DNA of 64,000 nucleotides from Archivesica marissinica (GCA_014843695.1 CM026387.1:80593128-80657127), one strand, 5' to 3'. Positions 46,247 through 61,600 are shown, numbered from the stretch's first letter. The notes: generated from the sequence alone by a model not told the origin. Numbers and translations: made by a program.

Positions 46247-47170
46247 AAGTGTTAAACCAGTACCACTCATGTGTTCTAGTGTTAAACCAGTATCACTCAT
46301 GTGTTCCAGTGTTACACCAGTATCACTCATGTGTTCTAGTGTTACACCTGTATCTCTCATGTGTTCCAGTGTTAAACCAGTATCACCCAGGTTTTCCAGT
46401 GTTAAACCAGTATCACTCATGTGTTCTAGTATTAACCCAGTATCACTCATGTATTCCAGTGTTAAACAAGTATCAATCATATGTTCTAGTGTTAAACCAC
46501 TATCATTCATGTGTTCCAGTGTTAAACCAGTATCACCCAGTTGTTCCAGTGTTAAACCAGTATCTCTCAGGTGTTCCAGTGTTAACCCAGTATCACGCAG
46601 GTGTTCCAGTGTTAAACCAGTATCACCCAGGTGTTGCAGTGTTAAACCAGTATCACCCAGGTGTTCCAGTGTTAAACCAGTATCACTCATGTGTTCCAGT
46701 ATTAACCCAGTATCATGCTGGTGTTCTGGTGTTAAACCAGTATCACTCAGTTGTTTCAGTGTTAAACCAGTATCACTCAGATGTTCCAGTGTTAAACCAG
46801 TTTCTCTCAGGTGTTTCTGTGTTATACCAATATCACACAGGTGTACCAGTGTTAAATCAGTATAACTCAGGTATTCCAGTGTTAAGCCAGCATCACGCAT
46901 GTGTTCTAGTGTTAAACCAGTATCACGCATATGTTCTGGTGTTAAGCCAGTATCATAAAGGTGTTCCAGTGTTAAATCATTATCACACAGGTGTTCCATT
47001 GTTAAACATGTACAACACAGGTAATACAGTATTGTTAAACCAGTATCACTCAGGTGTTCCAGTGTTAAGCCAGTCCCACGCATGTGTTCTAGTGTTAAAC
47101 TAGTATCACCCAGGTGGTCTAGTGTTAAACCAGTATCACTCAGGTATTCCAGTGTTAAACCAGTATCACT

Positions 47171-47650
47171 CATGTGTTCTAGTGTTACACCAGTATCACT
47201 CAGGTGTTCCGTTGTAAAACCAGTATCACTCAGGTGTTCCTGTGTTAAACCAGTATCACTCAGGTGTTCCAGTGTTAAACCAGTATCACTCATGTGTTCC
47301 AGTGTTATACCAGTATCACTCATGTGTTCTAGTATTACACCAGTATCACTCAGGTGTTCCGGTGTAAAACCAGTATCACTCAGGTGTTCCAGTGTTAAAC
47401 CAGTATCACTCATGTGTTCTATTGTTACACCAGTATCACTCAGGTGTTCCGTTGTAAAACCAGTATCACTCAGGTGTTCCTGTGTTAAACCAGTATCACT
47501 CAGGTGTTCCAGTGTTAAACCAGTATCACTCATGTGTTCCAGTGTTATACCAGTATCACTCATGTGTTCTAGTATTACACCAGTATCACTCAGGTGTTCC
47601 GGTGTAAAACCAGTATCACTCAGGTGTTCCAGTGTTAAACCAGTATCACT
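47171..47650. repeat. 240-bp higher-order repeat, two copies
   Basis: Eight monomers at 47171-47410 recur in order at 47411-47650 with about one difference (agtg/attg at the start). The diagnostic variants are ttccgttgtaaaacc, ttcctgtgttaaacc and ttccggtgtaaaacc. Confidence 0.9.
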
Positions 47651-49039
47651 CATGTGTTCTATTGTTACACCAGTATCACTCAGGTGTTCCAGTGTTAAAC
47701 CAGTCTCACGCATGTGTTCTAGTGTTAAACCAGTATCAACCAGGTAGTCTAGTGTTAAACCAGTATCACTCATGTGTTCTAGTGTTAAGCCAGTATCACT
47801 CAGGTGTTCCAGTATTAAGCCAGTATCAAGCATGTGTTCTAGTGTTAAACCAGTATCATTCAGGTATTATAGTGTTAAACCAGTACTCTCATCTGTTCCA
47901 GTGTTATACCAGTATCACTCATGTGTTCTAGTGTTACACCAGTATCACTCATGTGTTCCGTTGTAAAACCAGTATCACTCAAGTGTTCCAGTGCTAAACC
48001 AGTATCACTCATGTGTTCTAGTGTTAAACCAGTATCACTAATGTGTTCCATTGTTAAACATGTACAACACAGGTAATACAGTGTTGTTAAACCAGTATCA
48101 CTCAGGTGTTCCAGTGATAAGCCAGTCTCACTCATGTGTTCTAGTGTTAAGCCAGTACGACTCAGGTATTCCAGTGTTAAACCAGTATCACGCATGTGTT
48201 CTAGTTTTAAACCAGTATCATTCAGGTATTCTAGTGTTAAACCAGTACTACTCATGTGTTCCAGTGTTATACCAGTATCACTCATGTGTTCTAGTGTTAC
48301 ATCAGTATCACTCAGGTGTTCCAGTGTTAAACCAGGATCACTCATGTGTTCTATTGTTAAGCCAGTATCACTCAGGTGTTCCAGTGTTAAACCAGTATCA
48401 CTCATGTGTTCCATTGTTAAACATGTACAACACAGGTAATACAGTGTTGTTAAACCAGTATCACTCAGGTGTTCTAGTGTTAAGCCAGTATCACTCAGGT
48501 ATTCCAGTGTTAAACCAGTATCACTCTGGTGTTGTAGTGTTAAGCCAGTATCACGCATGTGGTATAGTGTTAAACCAGTATTATTCAGGTATTCTAGTGT
48601 TAAACAAGTACTACTCATGTGTTCCAGTGTTATACCAGTATCACTCAGGTGTTCCGGTGTTAAACCATTATCACTCAGGTGTTCCAGTGTTAAACCAGTA
48701 TCACTCAGGTGTTTCAGTGTTATACCAATATCACACAGGTGTACCAGTGTTAAACCAGTATAAATCAGGTGTTCTAGTGTTACACCAGTATCACTCAGGC
48801 GTTCCAGTGTTAAACCAGTATCACTCATGTGTTCCATTGTTAAACATGTACAACACAGGTAATACAGTGTTGTTAAACCAGTATCACTCAGGTGTTCCAG
48901 TGTTAAATCAGTATCACCCAGGTAGTCTAGTGTTAAACCAGTATCACTCAGGTGTTCCAGTGTTAAGCCAGTATCATTCAGGTATTCTAGTGTTAAACCA
49001 GTACTACTCATGTGTTCCAGTGTTATACCAGTATCACTC

Positions 49040-51063
49040 ATGTGTTCTAGTGTTACACCAGTATCACTCAGGTGTTCCGATGTAAAACCAGTATCACTCA
49101 GGTGTTCCAGTGTTAAACCATTATCACTCATGTGTTATATTGTTACACCAGTATCACTCAGGTGTTCCAGTGTTAAATCAGTATCACTCATGTGTTCTAG
49201 TGTTAAACCAGTATCACTTATGTGATCTAGTGTTAAGCCAGTATCACTCATGTATTCCAGTGTTAAACCAGTATCACCCAGGTGTTCCAGTGTTAAACCA
49301 GTAAAACTCAGGCGTTCCAGTGTTAAACCAATATCACTCATGTGTTCCATTGTTAAATATGTACAACACAGGTAATACAGTGTTGTTAAACCAGTATCAC
49401 CCAGATGTTCCAGTGTTAAACCAGTATCACTCAGGTGTTCTAGTGTTACACCAGTATCACTCAGGCGTTCCAGTGTTAAACCAGTATCACTCATGTGTTC
49501 CATTGTTAAACATGTACAACACAGGTAATACAGTGTGTTTAAACCAGTATCACTCAGGTGTTCCAGTGGTATGCCAGTCTGACGCATGTGTTCTAGTGTT
49601 AAATCAGTATCACCCAGGTAGTCTAGTGTTAAACCAGTATCACTCATGTGTTCTAGTGTTAAACCAGTATCACCCAGGTGTTCCAGTGTTAAACCAGTAA
49701 ACCTCAGGCGTTCCAGTGTTAAACCAGTATCACTCATGTGTTCCATTGTTAAACATGTACAACACAGGTAATGCAGTGTTGCTAAATCATTATCACTCAG
49801 GTGTTCCAGTGTTAAGTCAATCTCACGCATGTATTCTAGTGTTAAACAAGTATCACCCAGGTAGTCTAGTGTTAAACCAGTATCACTCAGGTATTCCAGT
49901 GTTAAACCAGTATCACTCATGTGTTCTAGTGTTACACCAGTATCACTCAGGTGTTCCGGTGTAAAACCAGTATCACTAAGGTGTTCCAGTGTTAAACCAG
50001 TATCACTCATGTGTTCTATTGTTACACCAGTATCACTCAGGCGTTCCAGTGTTAAACCAGTATCACTCATGTGTTCTATTGTTACACCAGTATCACTCAG
50101 GCGTTCCAGTGTTAAACCAGTATCACTCAGGTGTTCCAGTGTTAAACCTTTATCACTCAGGTGTTCCAGTGTTAAACCAGTATCACTCAGGTGTTTCAGT
50201 GTTATACCAATATCACACAGGAGTACCAGTGTTAAATCAGTATCACTCAGGTGTTCCAGTGCTAAACCAGTATAAATCAGGTGTTCTAGTGTTACACCAG
50301 TATCACTCAGGCGTTCCAGTGTTAAACCAGTATCACTCATGTGTTCCATTGTTAAACATGTACAACACAGGTAATACAGTGTGTTTAAACCAGTATCACT
50401 CAGATGTTCCAGTGGTAAGCCAGTCTGACGCATGTGTTCTAGTGTTAAATCAGTATCACCCAGGTAGTCTAGTGTTAAACCAGTATCACTCATGTGTTCT
50501 AGTGTTAAACCAGTATCACCCAGGTGTTCCAGTGTTAAACCAGTAAACCTCAGGCGTTCCAGTGTTAAACCAGTATCACTCATGTGTTCCATTGTTAAAC
50601 ATGTACAACACAGGTAATGCAGTGTTGGTAACCATTATCACTCAGGTGTTCCAGTGTTAAGTCAGTCTCACGCATGTATTCTAGTGTTAAACAAGTATCA
50701 CCCAGGTAGTCTAGTGTTAAACCAGTATCACTCAGGTATTCCAGTGTTAAACCAGTATCATTCATGTGTTCTAGTGTTACACCAGTATCACTCAGGTGTT
50801 CCGGTGTAAAACCAGTATCACTAAGGTGTTCCAGTGTTAAACCAGTATCATTCATGTGTTCTATTGTTACACCAGTATCACCCAGGTGTTCCAGTGTTAA
50901 ACAAGTATCACTTATGTGTTTCAGTGTTAAACCAGTATCACTCAGGTGTTCCAGTGTTAATCCAGTATCTCTCAGGTGTTTCAGTGTTAAATCAGTATCA
51001 CTTATGTGTTCGAGTGTTAAACCAGTATCACTCAGGTGTTCCAGTGTTAATCCAGTATCTCTC
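49040..51063. repeat. 2,024-bp tandem duplication, copy 1
   Basis: About 67 monomers and the long variant units are duplicated head to tail with the copy at 51064-53087, at an offset of exactly 2,024 bp. Only a few differences are visible (for example gtcaatctc/gtcagtctc at 49816/51840 and ttcatg/ctcatg near 50850/52874). Within the copy, blocks near 49,500 and 50,345 are themselves repeats. Confidence 0.9.
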
Positions 51064-53087
51064 ATGTGTTCTAGTGTTACACCAGTATCACTCAGGTGTT
51101 CCGATGTAAAACCAGTATCACTCAGGTGTTCCAGTGTTAAACCATTATCACTCATGTGTTATATTGTTACACCAGTATCACTCAGGTGTTCCAGTGTTAA
51201 ATCAGTATCACTCATGTGTTCTAGTGTTAAACCAGTATCACTTATGTGATCTAGTGTTAAGCCAGTATCACTCATGTATTCCAGTGTTAAACCAGTATCA
51301 CCCAGGTGTTCCAGTGTTAAACCAGTAAAACTCAGGCGTTCCAGTGTTAAACCAATATCACTCATGTGTTCCATTGTTAAATATGTACAACACAGGTAAT
51401 ACAGTGTTGTTAAACCAGTATCACCCAGATGTTCCAGTGTTAAACCAGTATCACTCAGGTGTTCTAGTGTTACACCAGTATCACTCAGGCGTTCCAGTGT
51501 TAAACCAGTATCACTCATGTGTTCCATTGTTAAACATGTACAACACAGGTAATACAGTGTGTTTAAACCAGTATCACTCAGGTGTTCCAGTGGTATGCCA
51601 GTCTGACGCATGTGTTCTAGTGTTAAATCAGTATCACCCAGGTAGTCTAGTGTTAAACCAGTATCACTCATGTGTTCTAGTGTTAAACCAGTATCACCCA
51701 GGTGTTCCAGTGTTAAACCAGTAAACCTCAGGCGTTCCAGTGTTAAACCAGTATCACTCATGTGTTCCATTGTTAAACATGTACAACACAGGTAATGCAG
51801 TGTTGCTAAATCATTATCACTCAGGTGTTCCAGTGTTAAGTCAGTCTCACGCATGTATTCTAGTGTTAAACAAGTATCACCCAGGTAGTCTAGTGTTAAA
51901 CCAGTATCACTCAGGTATTCCAGTGTTAAACCAGTATCACTCATGTGTTCTAGTGTTACACCAGTATCACTCAGGTGTTCCGGTGTAAAACCAGTATCAC
52001 TAAGGTGTTCCAGTGTTAAACCAGTATCACTCATGTGTTCTATTGTTACACCAGTATCACTCAGGCGTTCCAGTGTTAAACCAGTATCACTCATGTGTTC
52101 TATTGTTACACCAGTATCACTCAGGCGTTCCAGTGTTAAACCAGTATCACTCAGGTGTTCCAGTGTTAAACCTTTATCACTCAGGTGTTCCAGTGTTAAA
52201 CCAGTATCACTCAGGTGTTTCAGTGTTATACCAATATCACACAGGAGTACCAGTGTTAAATCAGTATCACTCAGGTGTTCCAGTGCTAAACCAGTATAAA
52301 TCAGGTGTTCTAGTGTTACACCAGTATCACTCAGGCGTTCCAGTGTTAAACCAGTATCACTCATGTGTTCCATTGTTAAACATGTACAACACAGGTAATA
52401 CAGTGTGTTTAAACCAGTATCACTCAGATGTTCCAGTGGTAAGCCAGTCTGACGCATGTGTTCTAGTGTTAAATCAGTATCACCCAGGTAGTCTAGTGTT
52501 AAACCAGTATCACTCATGTGTTCTAGTGTTAAACCAGTATCACCCAGGTGTTCCAGTGTTAAACCAGTAAACCTCAGGCGTTCCAGTGTTAAACCAGTAT
52601 CACTCATGTGTTCCATTGTTAAACATGTACAACACAGGTAATGCAGTGTTGGTAACCATTATCACTCAGGTGTTCCAGTGTTAAGTCAGTCTCACGCATG
52701 TATTCTAGTGTTAAACAAGTATCACCCAGGTAGTCTAGTGTTAAACCAGTATCACTCAGGTATTCCAGTGTTAAACCAGTATCATTCATGTGTTCTAGTG
52801 TTACACCAGTATCACTCAGGTGTTCCGGTGTAAAACCAGTATCACTAAGGTGTTCCAGTGTTAAACCAGTATCACTCATGTGTTCTATTGTTACACCAGT
52901 ATCACCCAGGTGTTCCAGTGTTAAACAAGTATCACTTATGTGTTTCAGTGTTAAACCAGTATCACTCAGGTGTTCCAGTGTTAATCCAGTATCTCTCAGG
53001 TGTTTCAGTGTTAAATCAGTATCACTTATGTGTTCGAGTGTTAAACCAGTATCACTCAGGTGTTCCAGTGTTAATCCAGTATCTCTC
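51064..53087. repeat. 2,024-bp tandem duplication, copy 2
   Basis: Second copy of 49040-51063. The identity is far above the divergence between neighbouring monomers, so the event is recent or is an assembly duplication. A more diverged relative of part of this block occurs at about 54,800-55,700. Confidence 0.9.
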
Positions 53088-56000
53088 ATGTGTTTCAGTG
53101 TTATACCAATATCATACAGGTGTACCAGTGTCATATCAGTATAGCTCAGATATTCCAGTGGTAAGCCAGTATCACGCATGTGTTCTAGTGTTACACCAGT
53201 AGTACGCATGTGATCTAGTGTTAAATCAGTATCACATAGGTGTTCCAGTGTTAAATCAGTATCACTCAGGTGTTCCAGTATTAAGCCAGTATCACGCATG
53301 TGTTCTAGTTTTAAACCAGTTTCATTCAGGTATTCTAGTGTTAAACCAGTACTACTCATGTGTTCCAGTGTTATACCAGTATCACTCATGTGTTCTATTG
53401 TTAAGCCAGTATCACTCAGGTGTTCCATTGTTAAACCAGTATCACTCATGTGTTCCATTGTTAAACATGTACAACACAGGTAATACAGTGTTGTTAAACC
53501 ATTATCACTCAGGTGTTCCAGTGTTAAGCCAGTGTCACACATGTGTTCTAGTGTTAAACCAGTATCACTCATGTGTTCTAGTGTTAAGCCAGTATCATTC
53601 AGGTATTCCAGTGTTAAACCAGTATCACTCAGGTGTTGTAGTGTTAAGCCAGTATCACGCATGTGTTATAGTGTTAAACCAGTATCATTCAGGTATTCTA
53701 GTGTTAAACAAGTACTACTCATGTGTACCAGTCTTATACCAGTATCACTCATGTGTTCCGGTGTAAAACCAGTATCTCTCAGGTTTTCCAGTGTTAAACC
53801 AGTATCACTCATGTGTTCTATTGTTACACCAGTATCGCTCATGTGTTCTAGTGTTAAACCAGTATTATTTATGTGTTCTAGTGTTAAACCAGTATCAGTC
53901 ATGTATTCGAGTGTTAAACCAGTATAAATCATGTGTTCTAGTGTTAAACCAGTATCACCCAGGTGTTCCAGTGTTAAACCAGGATCACTCAGGTGTTCCA
54001 GTGTTAAACCAGGATCACTCAGGATTTCCAGTGATAAACCAGGATCACTCAGGTATTCCAGTGGTAAGCCAGTATCACACATGTGTACCAGTGTTAAATC
54101 AGTATCACTCATGTATTCCAGTGTTAAACCAGTATCATTCAGCTGTTTCAGTGTTAAACCAGTATCACTCATGTATTCCAGTGTTAAACCAGTATCATTC
54201 AGGTGTTCCAGTGATAAACCAGGATCACTCAGGTGTTCCAGTGTTAAACCAGGATCACTCATGTGTTCTATTATTAAGCCAGTATCACTCAGGTGTTCCA
54301 GTGTTAAACCAGTATCACTCATGTGTTCCATTGTTAAACATGTACAACACAGGTAATACAGTGTTGTTAAACCAGTATCACTCATGTGTTCCAGTGTTAA
54401 GCCAGTGTCACGCATGTGTTCTAGTGTTAAACCAGTATTACCCATGTATTCTAGTGTTAAACCAGTATCACTCATGTGTTCTAGTGTTAAGCAAGTATCA
54501 CTCAGGTATTCCAGTGTTAAACCAGTATCACTCAGGTGTTCCAGTGTTAAGCCAGTATCACGCATGTGGTATAGTGTTAAACCAGTATCATTCAGGTATT
54601 CTAGTGTTAAACACGTAATAAACATGTGATCCAGTGTTATACCAGTATCACTCAGGTTTTCCAGTGTTAAACCAGTATCACTCATGTGTTCTATTGTTAC
54701 ACCAGTATCACTCAGGTGTTCCAGTGTTAAACCAGTATCACTCATGTGTTCTAGTGTTAAAGCAGTATCACTTGTGGGTGCCAGTGTTAAACCAGTATCA
54801 CTAATGTGTTCTAGTGTTAAGCCAGTATCACTCATGTATTCCAGTGTTAAACCAGTATCATCCAGGTGTTCCAGTGTTAAACCAGTAAAACTCAGGCGTT
54901 CCAGTGTTAAACCAATATCACTCATGTGTTCCATTGTTAAACATGTACAACACAGGTAATACAGTGTTGTTAATCCAGTATCACCCAGATGTTCCAGTGT
55001 TAAACCATTATCACTCATGTGTTCATGTGTTAAACCAGTATCACTCAGGTGTTTCAGTGTTATACAAATATCACACAGGTGTACCAGTGTTAAATCAGTA
55101 TCACTCAGGTGTTCCATTGCTAAACCAGTATAAATCAGGTGTTCTAGTGTTACACCAGTATCACTCAGGCGTTCCAGTGTTAAACCAGTATCACTCATGT
55201 GTTCCATTGTTAAACATGTACAACACAGGTAATACAGTGTGTTTAAACCAGTATCACTCAGGTGTTCCAGTGGTAAGCCAGTCTGACGCATGTGTTCTAG
55301 TGTTAAATCAGTATCACCCAGGTAGTCTAGTGTTAAACCAGTATCACTCATGTTTTCTAGTGTTAAACCAGTATCACCCAGGTGTTCCAGTGTTAAACCA
55401 GTAAACCTCAGGCGTTCCAGTGTTAAACCAGTATCACTCATGTGTTCCATTGTTAAACATGTACAACACAGGTAATGCAGTGTTGTTAAACCATTATCAC
55501 TCAGGTGTTCCAGTGTTAAGTCAGTCTCACGCATGTATTCTAGTGTTAAACAAGTATCACCCAGGTAGTCTAGTGTTAAACCAGTATCACTCAGGTATTC
55601 CAGTGTTAAACCAGTATCACTCATGTGTTCTAGTGTTACACCAGTATCACTCAGGTGTTCCGGTGTAAAACCAGTATCACTCAGGAGTTCCAGTGTTAAA
55701 CCAGTATCACTCATGTGTTCTATTGTTAAACCAGTATTACTCAGATGTTCTAGTGTTAAACCAGTTTCTCTCAGGTGTTTCTGTGTTATACCATTATCAC
55801 ACATGTGTACCAGTGTTAAATCAGTATAACTCAGGTATTCCAGTGTTAAGCCAGCATCACGCATGTGTTCTAGTGTTAAACCAGTATCACGCATATGTTC
55901 TGGTGTTAAGCCAGTATCATACAGGTGTTCCAGTGTTAAATCATTATCACACAGGTATTCCATTGTTAAATCAGTATCATAAAGGTGTTCCAGTGTTAAA

Positions 56001-57780
56001 CCCGTATCACTCAGGTGTTCCAGTGTTATACCAATATCACACAGGTGTTCCAGTGTTACACCAATATCACACAGGTGGTCCAGTGTTAAACCAGTATCAA
56101 ACAAGTAGTCCAGTGTTATACCAATATCACACATGTGTTCCAGTGTTAAACCACCAATATCACACAGGTGTTCCAGTGTTACACCAGTATCACACAGGTG
56201 AGCCAGTGATAAACCATTATCACTCAGTTGTTTCAGTGTTATACCAATATCACACATGTGTTCAAGTGTTATACCAATATCACACAGGTGTTCCAGTGTT
56301 ACAACAGTATCACGCATGTGTTCTAGTGTTACACCAATATCACACAAGTAATCCAGTGTTAAACCAGTATCGCACAGGTGTTCCAGTGTTACACCTGTAT
56401 CACACAGGTATTCCAGTGTTACACCAGTATCACTCATGTGTTCCAGTGTTACACCAATATCACACATATGTTCCAGTGTTAAACCAGTATCACACAAGTA
56501 TTCCAGTGTTACACCATTATCACACAGGTGTTCCAGTGTTACAACAGTATCACGCATGTGTTCTAGTGTTACACCAATATCACACAAGTATTCCAGTGTT
56601 AAACCAGTATCGCACAGGTGTTCCAGTGTTACACCAGTATCACACAGGTATTCCAGTGTTACACCAGTATCACTCATGTGTTCCAGTCTTACACCAATAT
56701 CACACATATGTTCCAGTGTTAAACCAATATCACATAAGTATTCCAGTGTTATACCAATATCACACATGTGTTCCAGTGTTAAACCACCAGTATCGCACAG
56801 GTGTTCCAGTGTTACACCAGTGACACACAGGTATTCCAGTGTTAAACCAGTATCACACAGGTATTCCAGTGTTAAACAAGTATCACACAAGTATTCCAGT
56901 GTTACACCAGTATCACACAGGTAGTCCAGTGTTAAACCCGTATCACACAGGTATTCCAGTGTTAAATCAGTATCACAAAGGTGTTCCAGTGTTAAACCCG
57001 TATCACTCAGGTGTTCCAGTGTTACACCAATATCACACAGGTGGTCCAGTGTTAAACCAGTATCAACAAGTAGTCCAGTGTTATACCAATATCACACAGG
57101 TGTTCCATTGTTACACCAATATCACTCATGTGTTCTAGTGTTACACAAATATCACACAAGTATTCCAGTGTTAAACCAGTATCACACAAGTATTCCAGTG
57201 TTATACCAATATCACACATGTGTTCCAGTGTTACACCAGTATCACACAGGTGATCCAGTGTTACACCAGTATCACCCATGTGTTCTAGTGTTACACCAAT
57301 ATCACACAAGTATTCCAGTGTTAAACCAGTATCACATAAGTATTCCAGTGTTATACCAATATCACACATGTGTTCCAGTGTTACACCAGTATCACACAGG
57401 TGATCCAGTGTTACACCAGTATCACTCATGTGTTCTAGTGTTACACCAGTATCACACAAGTATTCCAGTGTTATACCAATATCACACATGTGTTCCAGTG
57501 TTAAACCACCAGTATCACACAGGTGTTCCAGTGTTAAACCCGTATCACTCAGGTGTTCCCGTGTTATACCAATATCACACAGGTGTTCCAGTGTTACACC
57601 AATATCACACAAGTATTCCAATGTTAAACCAGTATGACACAGGTGTTCCAGTGTTACACCATTATCACACAGGTATTCCAGTTTTACACCAGTATGACAC
57701 AGGTGATCCAGTGATAAACCAGTATCACTCAGTTGTTTCAGTGTTATACCAATATCACACATGTGTTCCAGTGTTAAACT

Positions 57781-58665
57781 AGTATCACACACAAGTATTC
57801 CAGTTTTACACCAGTATCACAAAGGTATTCCAGTGTTACACCAATATCACACATGTGTTCCAGTGTTACACCAATATCATACAAGTATTCCAGTGTTATA
57901 CCAATATCATACATGTGTTCCAGTGTTAAACCACCAGTATCACACAGGTATTCCAGTGTTAAACCAATATCACACAGGTGTTCCAGTGTTACACCAATAT
58001 CACAAAAGTATTCCAGTGTTATACCAATATCATACATGTGTTCCAGTGCTAAACCACCAGTATCACACAGGTATTCCAGTGTTAAACCAATATCACAGAG
58101 GTGTTCCAGTGTTACACCAATACCACACAGGTGTTCCAGTGTTACACCAGTATCACACAGGTGATACAGTGATAAACCAGTATCACTCAGTTGTTTCAGT
58201 GTTATACCAATATCACACATGTGTTCCAGTGTTAAACTAGTATCACACACAAGTATTCCAGTTTTACACAAGTATCACAAAGGTATTCCAGTGTTACACC
58301 AATATCACACATGTGTTCCAGTGTTACACCAATATCACACAAGTATTCCAGTGTTATACCAATATCATACATGTGTTCCAGTGTTAAACCACCAGTACCA
58401 CACAGGTATTCCAGTGTTAAACCAATATCACAGAGGTGTTCCAGTGTTACACCAATATCACAAAAGTATTCCAGTGTTATACCAATATCATACATGTGTT
58501 CCAGTGCTAAACCACCAGTATCACACAGGTATTCCAGTGTTAAACCAATATCACAGAGGTGTTCCAGTGTTACACCAATACCACACAGGTGTTCCAGTGT
58601 TACACCAGTATCACACAGGTGATCCAGTGATAAACCAGTATCACTCAGTTGTTTCATACCAGTAT
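57781..58665. repeat. ~461-bp local duplication in the cacaggtg-type zone
   Basis: The series starting agtatcacacacaagtattc at 57781 recurs at 58242, including the odd units with accaccagtatcacacagg and the degenerate accaataccacacagg. The second copy lacks one or two monomers. Confidence 0.8.
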
Positions 58666-61600
58666 ACCGCAGGTGTTTCAGTGTTAAACCCGTACCACAC
58701 AGGTATTACAGTGTTAAACCAGTATCACAAAGGTGTTCCAGTGTTAAACCCGTATCACTCAGGTGTTCCAGTGTTATACCAATATCACACAGGTGTTCCA
58801 GTGTTACACCAATATCACACAGGTGGTCCAGTGTTAAACCAGTATCAAAAAAGTAGTCCAGTGTTATACCGAAATCACACAGGGGTTCCATTGTTACACC
58901 AATATCACACAGGTGTTCCAGTGTTACACCAGTATCACTCATGTGTTCTAGCGTTACACCAGTTTCACTCAGGTGTTCCAGTGTTAAACAAGTATCACGC
59001 AGGTGTTCCAGTGTTACACCAGTATCACTCATGTGTTCTAGTGTTACACCAGTATCACTCAGGTGTTCCAGTGTTACACCAATATCACTCATGTGTTCTA
59101 GTGTTACATCAGTATCACCCATGTGTTCTAGTGTTAAACCAGTATCACTCATGTGTTCTAGTGTTACACCAGTATCACTCAGGTGTTCCAGTTTTACACC
59201 AATATAACTCATGTGTTCCAGTGTTACACCAATATCACTGATTTGTTCTAGTGTTAAACAAGTACCACTCATATGTTCTAGTGTTAAACCAGTATAACTC
59301 GTGTGTTTCAGTGTTAAACCAGTATCAGACATGCATTCCAGTGTTAAACAAGTATCACTCATGTGTTCTAGTGTTACACCAGTATCAGTCAGGTATTCTA
59401 GTATTACAACAGTATCACTCAGGTGTTTCAGTGTTGAACCAGTATCACTCATGTGTTCTAGTGTTAAACTAGTATCACTCATGTATTCCAGTGTTAAACC
59501 AGTATCACTCATGTGTTCTCGTGTTACACCAGATTCACTCAGGTTTTCCAGTGTTACACCAGTATCACTCAGGTGTTCTATTGATACACCAGTATCACCC
59601 AGGTGTTCTAGTGTTACACCAATATCACTCATATGTTCCAGTGTTACACCAATATCACTCATGTGTTCCAGTGGTACACCAGTATCAATCGTGTGTTCTA
59701 GTGTTAAACCAGTATAACTCATGTGTTCTAGTGTTACACCAATATCACACAAGTATTCCAGTGTTAAACAAGTATAACACAGGTGTTCCAGTGTTAAACC
59801 AGTATCACACAGGTGTTCCAGTGTTAAACCAGTATCACACAGGTGTTCCACTGTTAAACCAGTATCACACAAGTATTCCAGTGTTAAACCAGTATAACAC
59901 AGGTGTTCCAGTGTTAAACCAGTATCACACAAGTATTCCAGTGTTATACCAATATCACACAGGTGTTCCAGTGTTACACCAGTATCACTCAGTTGTTTCA
60001 TTGTTATACCAATATCACACAAGTATTCCAGTGTTAACCAGTTTCACCCAGGTATTCCAGTGTTGAACCAGTATGAACCAGGTGTTAGAGTGTTAAACAA
60101 GTATCACACAAATATTCCAGTGTTAAACCAGTATCTCACAAATATTCCAGTGTTAAACCAGTATCACTCATGTATTCCAGTGTTAAACCAGTATCAGTCA
60201 GGTGTTCGGGTGTTAAACCAGTATCACACACGTATTCCAGTGTTAAACCAGTATCAAACAAGTATTCCAGCATTAAAACATTATCACGCAGGTGTTCTAG
60301 TGTTACACAGGTATCACTCATGTGTTCCAGTGTTAAAACAGTATCACGCAGGTGTTCCAGTGTTAGACCAGTATCACTCATTTGTTCTAGTGTTACACCA
60401 GTATCACTCATGTGTTCCAGTGTTACACCAGTATCACACAAGTATTCCAGTGTTACACCAGTATCACACATGTGTTCCAGTGTTAAACCAGTATCACACA
60501 ACTATTCCAGTGTTAAACCAGTATCACACAAGTATTCCAGTGATAAACTAGTATAACACTGGTGTTCCAGTGTTAAACCAGTATCACTCTGGTGTTCTAG
60601 TGTTATACCAATATCACACAGGTGTTCCAGTGGTATACCAATATCACACAGGTGTTCCAGTGTTACACCAGTATCACTCAGTTGTTTCATTGTTATACCA
60701 ATATCACACAAGTATTCCAGTGTTAACCAGTATGACACAGGTATTCCAGTGTTAAACTAGTATCAATTAGGTGTTCGAGTGTTAAACAAGTATCACACAA
60801 GTATTCCAGTGTTAAACCAGTATCACACAAGTGTTCCAGTGTTAAACCAGAATCACACAAGTATACCAGTGGTATACCAATATCACACAAGTGTTCCAGT
60901 GTTAAGCAAGTATCACGCATTTGTTCTAGTGTTAAACCAGTATAACTCATGTGTTCTAGTGTTACACCAGTATCATTAATGTGTTCCAATGTTACACCAG
61001 TATCACTCGTGTGTAACAGTGTTACACCAGTATCACTCAGGTGTTCCAGTGTAAAACCAGTATCACACATGCATTCCAGTGTTAAACAAGTATCACTCAT
61101 GTGTTCTAGTGTTACACCAGTATCAGTCAGGTATTCTAGTGTTACAACAGTATCACTCAGGTGTTTCAGTGTTGAACCAGTATCACACAACTATTCAAGG
61201 GTTAAACCAGTATCACACACGTATTCCAGTGTTAAACCTGTATCACACACGTATTCCAGTGTTATACCAATATCACACAGGTGTTCCAGTGTTACACCAA
61301 TATCACACAGGTGTTGCAGTGTTACACCAGTATCACACAATTATTCCAGTGTTAAACCAGTATCACACAGGTGTTTCAGTGTTATACCAATATCACACAG
61401 GTGTACCATTGTTAAATCAGTATCACTCAGGTGTTTCAGTGTTAAGCCAGTATCACGCATGTGTTCTAGTGTTAAACCAGTATCACTCATGTGTTCAAGT
61501 GTTACACAAGTATCACTCAGGTATTCTAGTGTTACACCAGTATCACTCAGGTGTTTCGTTGTTGAACCAGTATCACTCATGTGTTCTAGTGTTACACCAG

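Noticed and set aside
53666..56890. A 1,074-codon antisense reading frame of 10-residue repeats, and other frames of 340-536 codons in the 30-bp array
   Set aside because: The consensus 30-bp monomer has no stop in three of six frames and is a whole number of codons, so long frames arise automatically on both strands at once. No signal peptide, unique domain, splice site or flanking gene structure supports any of them.
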